NCBI RefSeq assembly: GCF_000013445.1
Contig: NC_007796.1
Coordinates: forward strand, 1,710,936-1,774,935
Length of the DNA: 64,000 nt
Source of the DNA: Methanospirillum hungatei JF-1
GTDB lineage: Archaea > Halobacteriota > Methanomicrobia > Methanomicrobiales > Methanospirillaceae
Reading direction: 5' to 3'
Made by a program: the position numbers and the translations under genes. The number at the start of each line of letters is the position of its first letter. Position 1 is the stretch's first letter. This document shows positions 62,564-64,000 of this stretch, one piece after another. A model generated the notes under the pieces. It had not been told where the DNA came from. It saw only the letters and a list, made by a program, of their open reading frames with translations, and searched no databases.

Positions 62564-63388
62564 ATGACTACAATCACCATCGATCCGTCAAAATGTAACG
62601 GATGTAAAATCTGTATGTCCCTCTGCCCCTATTGTATCCTTGAGATGAAAGAAGGAGAAAATGTCGCTTCTCCCAACCCGGATATGATACCGTTCTGCAG
62701 CAAATGCGGCCATTGCAGTGCAGTCTGCCCACAGGGAGCAATTGATGTGGATTATGAAGGGGCCGGACCAATTCCCGACTGTGCTTCTGATTCGATTCCA
62801 TCATTTGGGGATCTGAGCAGACTGATGATGGTCAGGCGTTCGGTTAGGAGTTATAAAGAAAAACCAGTGCCCCGGGAGATCCTGCAAAAAATCCTCGATG
62901 TGGTCAGATATGCACCAACCGGCATGAATGGACAGTTGGTTCGCTGGCTCGTCGTTGAAAACCCTGATGAAGTTAAAAAGATTGTTGCCGGCACGGTTGA
63001 ATGGGCCTGCAAACTGATGCAGACAGATATCGAACACCCGCTCAAACCGATCCTTCCGATGATCATCGATGCATGGGAACGGGGAGAGGATCATGTTTGT
63101 CATGGTGCTCCTCACCTGGTGGTTGCCTATACCCACAAACAGAATCCGATCGGGTTTATTGATGCAATTATCGCCCTTACCCACGTTGACCTTGCAGCAC
63201 CGGCTCTTGGCCTTGGAACCTGCTGGGCAGGAATTGTACAGATTGCATGGAATGAATCACCAGACCTTGTTGCACGGCTCGGACTGCCGGCAGATCATAT
63301 TCCGATGTATGCCATGATGATCGGATATCCACGGTACAAATTTTCCCAGATACCAAAACGGAATGCTCTGCAGGTCATCTGGAAATAA
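62564..63388 (+). CDS. ferredoxin-nitroreductase fusion protein
   Basis: A 274-aa protein. Residues 1-60 carry two [4Fe-4S] motifs (CNGCKICMSLCPYC and CSKCGHCSAVCPQG). From about 85 it is an FMN nitroreductase: MMVRRSVRSYKEKPVP, VVRYAPTGMNGQLVRW and LGLGTCWAGIVQIA. The fused ferredoxin likely feeds electrons to the FMN. It may reduce quinones or nitro compounds; this fusion is common in anaerobes. Regulated together with the tautomerase by HxlR is inferred. Confidence 0.92.
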   Translation: MTTITIDPSKCNGCKICMSLCPYCILEMKEGENVASPNPDMIPFCSKCGHCSAVCPQGAIDVDYEGAGPIPDCASDSIPSFGDLSRLMMVRRSVRSYKEKPVPREILQKILDVVRYAPTGMNGQLVRWLVVENPDEVKKIVAGTVEWACKLMQTDIEHPLKPILPMIIDAWERGEDHVCHGAPHLVVAYTHKQNPIGFIDAIIALTHVDLAAPALGLGTCWAGIVQIAWNESPDLVARLGLPADHIPMYAMMIGYPRYKFSQIPKRNALQVIWK

Positions 63389-63390
63389 AA

Positions 63391-64000
63391 TCAGGGATGT
63401 AACTGGTCATCAAGCCAGTCTAATTTTTCCTGATATGAAATGCCGGATGCCCCCAGCTGACAATGTTCACCGGCGCAAAACTCGTCGGTAAAGACTAGGT
63501 ATGTCTTTGGGCATTTCAGAGCCTCATAAAATGACTGTGCCTGACCGCCAATCTTTGAGTCACTTATCCCGTCACAAACAAGGGTTGCTGCTGTGATGTT
63601 CTCAATGACACCTTCAAGTGTGTAGGGCTCATAGGTGAGCATCACATCAGCCGGAGTAGGGACATCAAACACATACATTCCCTGAGTCATGGCCCAGTCC
63701 AGACTGGTCGAATTCTTCATCCTGGCATACATATCCTCGTTGACATAGTCCTTGTTTTCCCTGATGAAGTCAAACACATCTTCACGTGTTACATTCTGGG
63801 GGTCCGGGAATCCCATTCTGAACTGACTGATCTGTTCATTCGCCATGTCATAGATAGCACTGTCGGCTATGATTGCATGAATCCGGTTATCAAACGCAGC
63901 AGCCCGGGGGACGAAATATCCCCCCATACTGATCCCCCACATACCTATCCGTTCAGAATCAACATCTGGTCTGCTCGTTGCATAATCAAGAACCGGGCCT
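63391..64000 (-). CDS. alpha/beta hydrolase, 5' end outside window
   Basis: The minus-strand frame is open to the window edge, reading VLDYATSRPDVDSERIGMWG near 63990, so the start is beyond 64000. It has the nucleophile elbow GISMGGYF (Ser), the acid in LVCDGISDSKIGGQAQ and the C-terminal His in FCAGEHCQLGASG, giving a plausible Ser-Asp-His triad. It resembles dienelactone hydrolase/acetyl xylan esterase-like peptidases. It converges with the nitroreductase gene (2 bp gap). Confidence 0.85.
   Translation of the reverse strand, partial: GPVLDYATSRPDVDSERIGMWGISMGGYFVPRAAAFDNRIHAIIADSAIYDMANEQISQFRMGFPDPQNVTREDVFDFIRENKDYVNEDMYARMKNSTSLDWAMTQGMYVFDVPTPADVMLTYEPYTLEGVIENITAATLVCDGISDSKIGGQAQSFYEALKCPKTYLVFTDEFCAGEHCQLGASGISYQEKLDWLDDQLHP

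Noticed and set aside
1-64000. rRNA, tRNA and CRISPR arrays
   Set aside because: No tRNA-like cloverleaf, rRNA segment or regularly spaced repeats were recognised by eye; a tRNAscan/Infernal search would be needed to exclude small RNAs.

Overview
The window looks like chromosomal DNA of a methanogenic archaeon of the order Methanomicrobiales, most likely Methanospirillum-like. This is an inference. The evidence is the archaeal primase large subunit, ribosomal protein S17e, Alba, an archaeal-type ferredoxin, HypC, DUF523/DUF1722, DUF2080 and DUF234 families, TATA-like promoters, and an abundance of insertion sequences. No rRNA, tRNA or CRISPR array was recognised.

Region 1 (1-7.8 kb) is housekeeping: priL (cut by the window start), a ThiN-like protein, rps17e, dapA-dapB overlapping by 8 bp, a 57-aa ferredoxin, asd, albA, a MarC-family membrane protein, hypC and a DUF523/DUF1722 protein. 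dapA, dapB and asd together cover the start of the lysine/diaminopimelate pathway.

Region 2 (7.8-15.4 kb) is a compact minus-strand phospho-signalling cassette. In transcription order it reads PP2C phosphatase, coiled-coil protein, Ser/Thr kinase with TPR tail, ClpA/B-like AAA+ protein, zinc-ribbon FHA protein. It has a writer, an eraser, a reader and a remodelling ATPase. Region 3 (15.5-20.6 kb) carries a small membrane protein, a methyltransferase/HD hydrolase pair, a TPR protein, and decayed genes: an MntA remnant, a frameshifted AlbA_2 regulator and an antitoxin with an in-frame stop.

Region 4 (20.9-34.0 kb) is a defence island. A 1275-aa Cas4/Dna2-like nuclease fused to an SF1 helicase is followed by a very AT-rich four-gene operon: EVE-domain protein, DrmA-like helicase, DrmB-like DUF1998 protein and an uncharacterised 1120-aa protein. 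This is DISARM-like, but no methyltransferase and no DrmC (PLD) gene is present. It is my best candidate for an undescribed system: an EVE modified-base reader in place of a self-methylating enzyme. Region 5 (34.0-46.3 kb) is a mobile-element graveyard: IS1, IS66, two IS701-like elements, IS1634 and IS1182, with broken toxin-antitoxin genes (MntA/HepT, VapBC) and Rpn-like remnants. A VapBC pair lies between two ~190-bp direct repeats.

Region 6 (46.4-64 kb) returns to host-like composition: YjbQ, an ABC exporter with a PadR regulator and nearby palindromes, a thioredoxin-fold secreted protein, a bacterial-type Lon preceded by a MarR regulator with matching 21-bp operators upstream of both genes, a secreted Hcp-fold protein, an archaeal ATPase, secreted proteins, and an HxlR-controlled tautomerase/nitroreductase group. 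A second IS1182-family copy (55.9-57.7 kb) splits a 59-codon membrane-protein gene and is flanked by a GATA duplication. The final gene, a hydrolase, runs off the window end.
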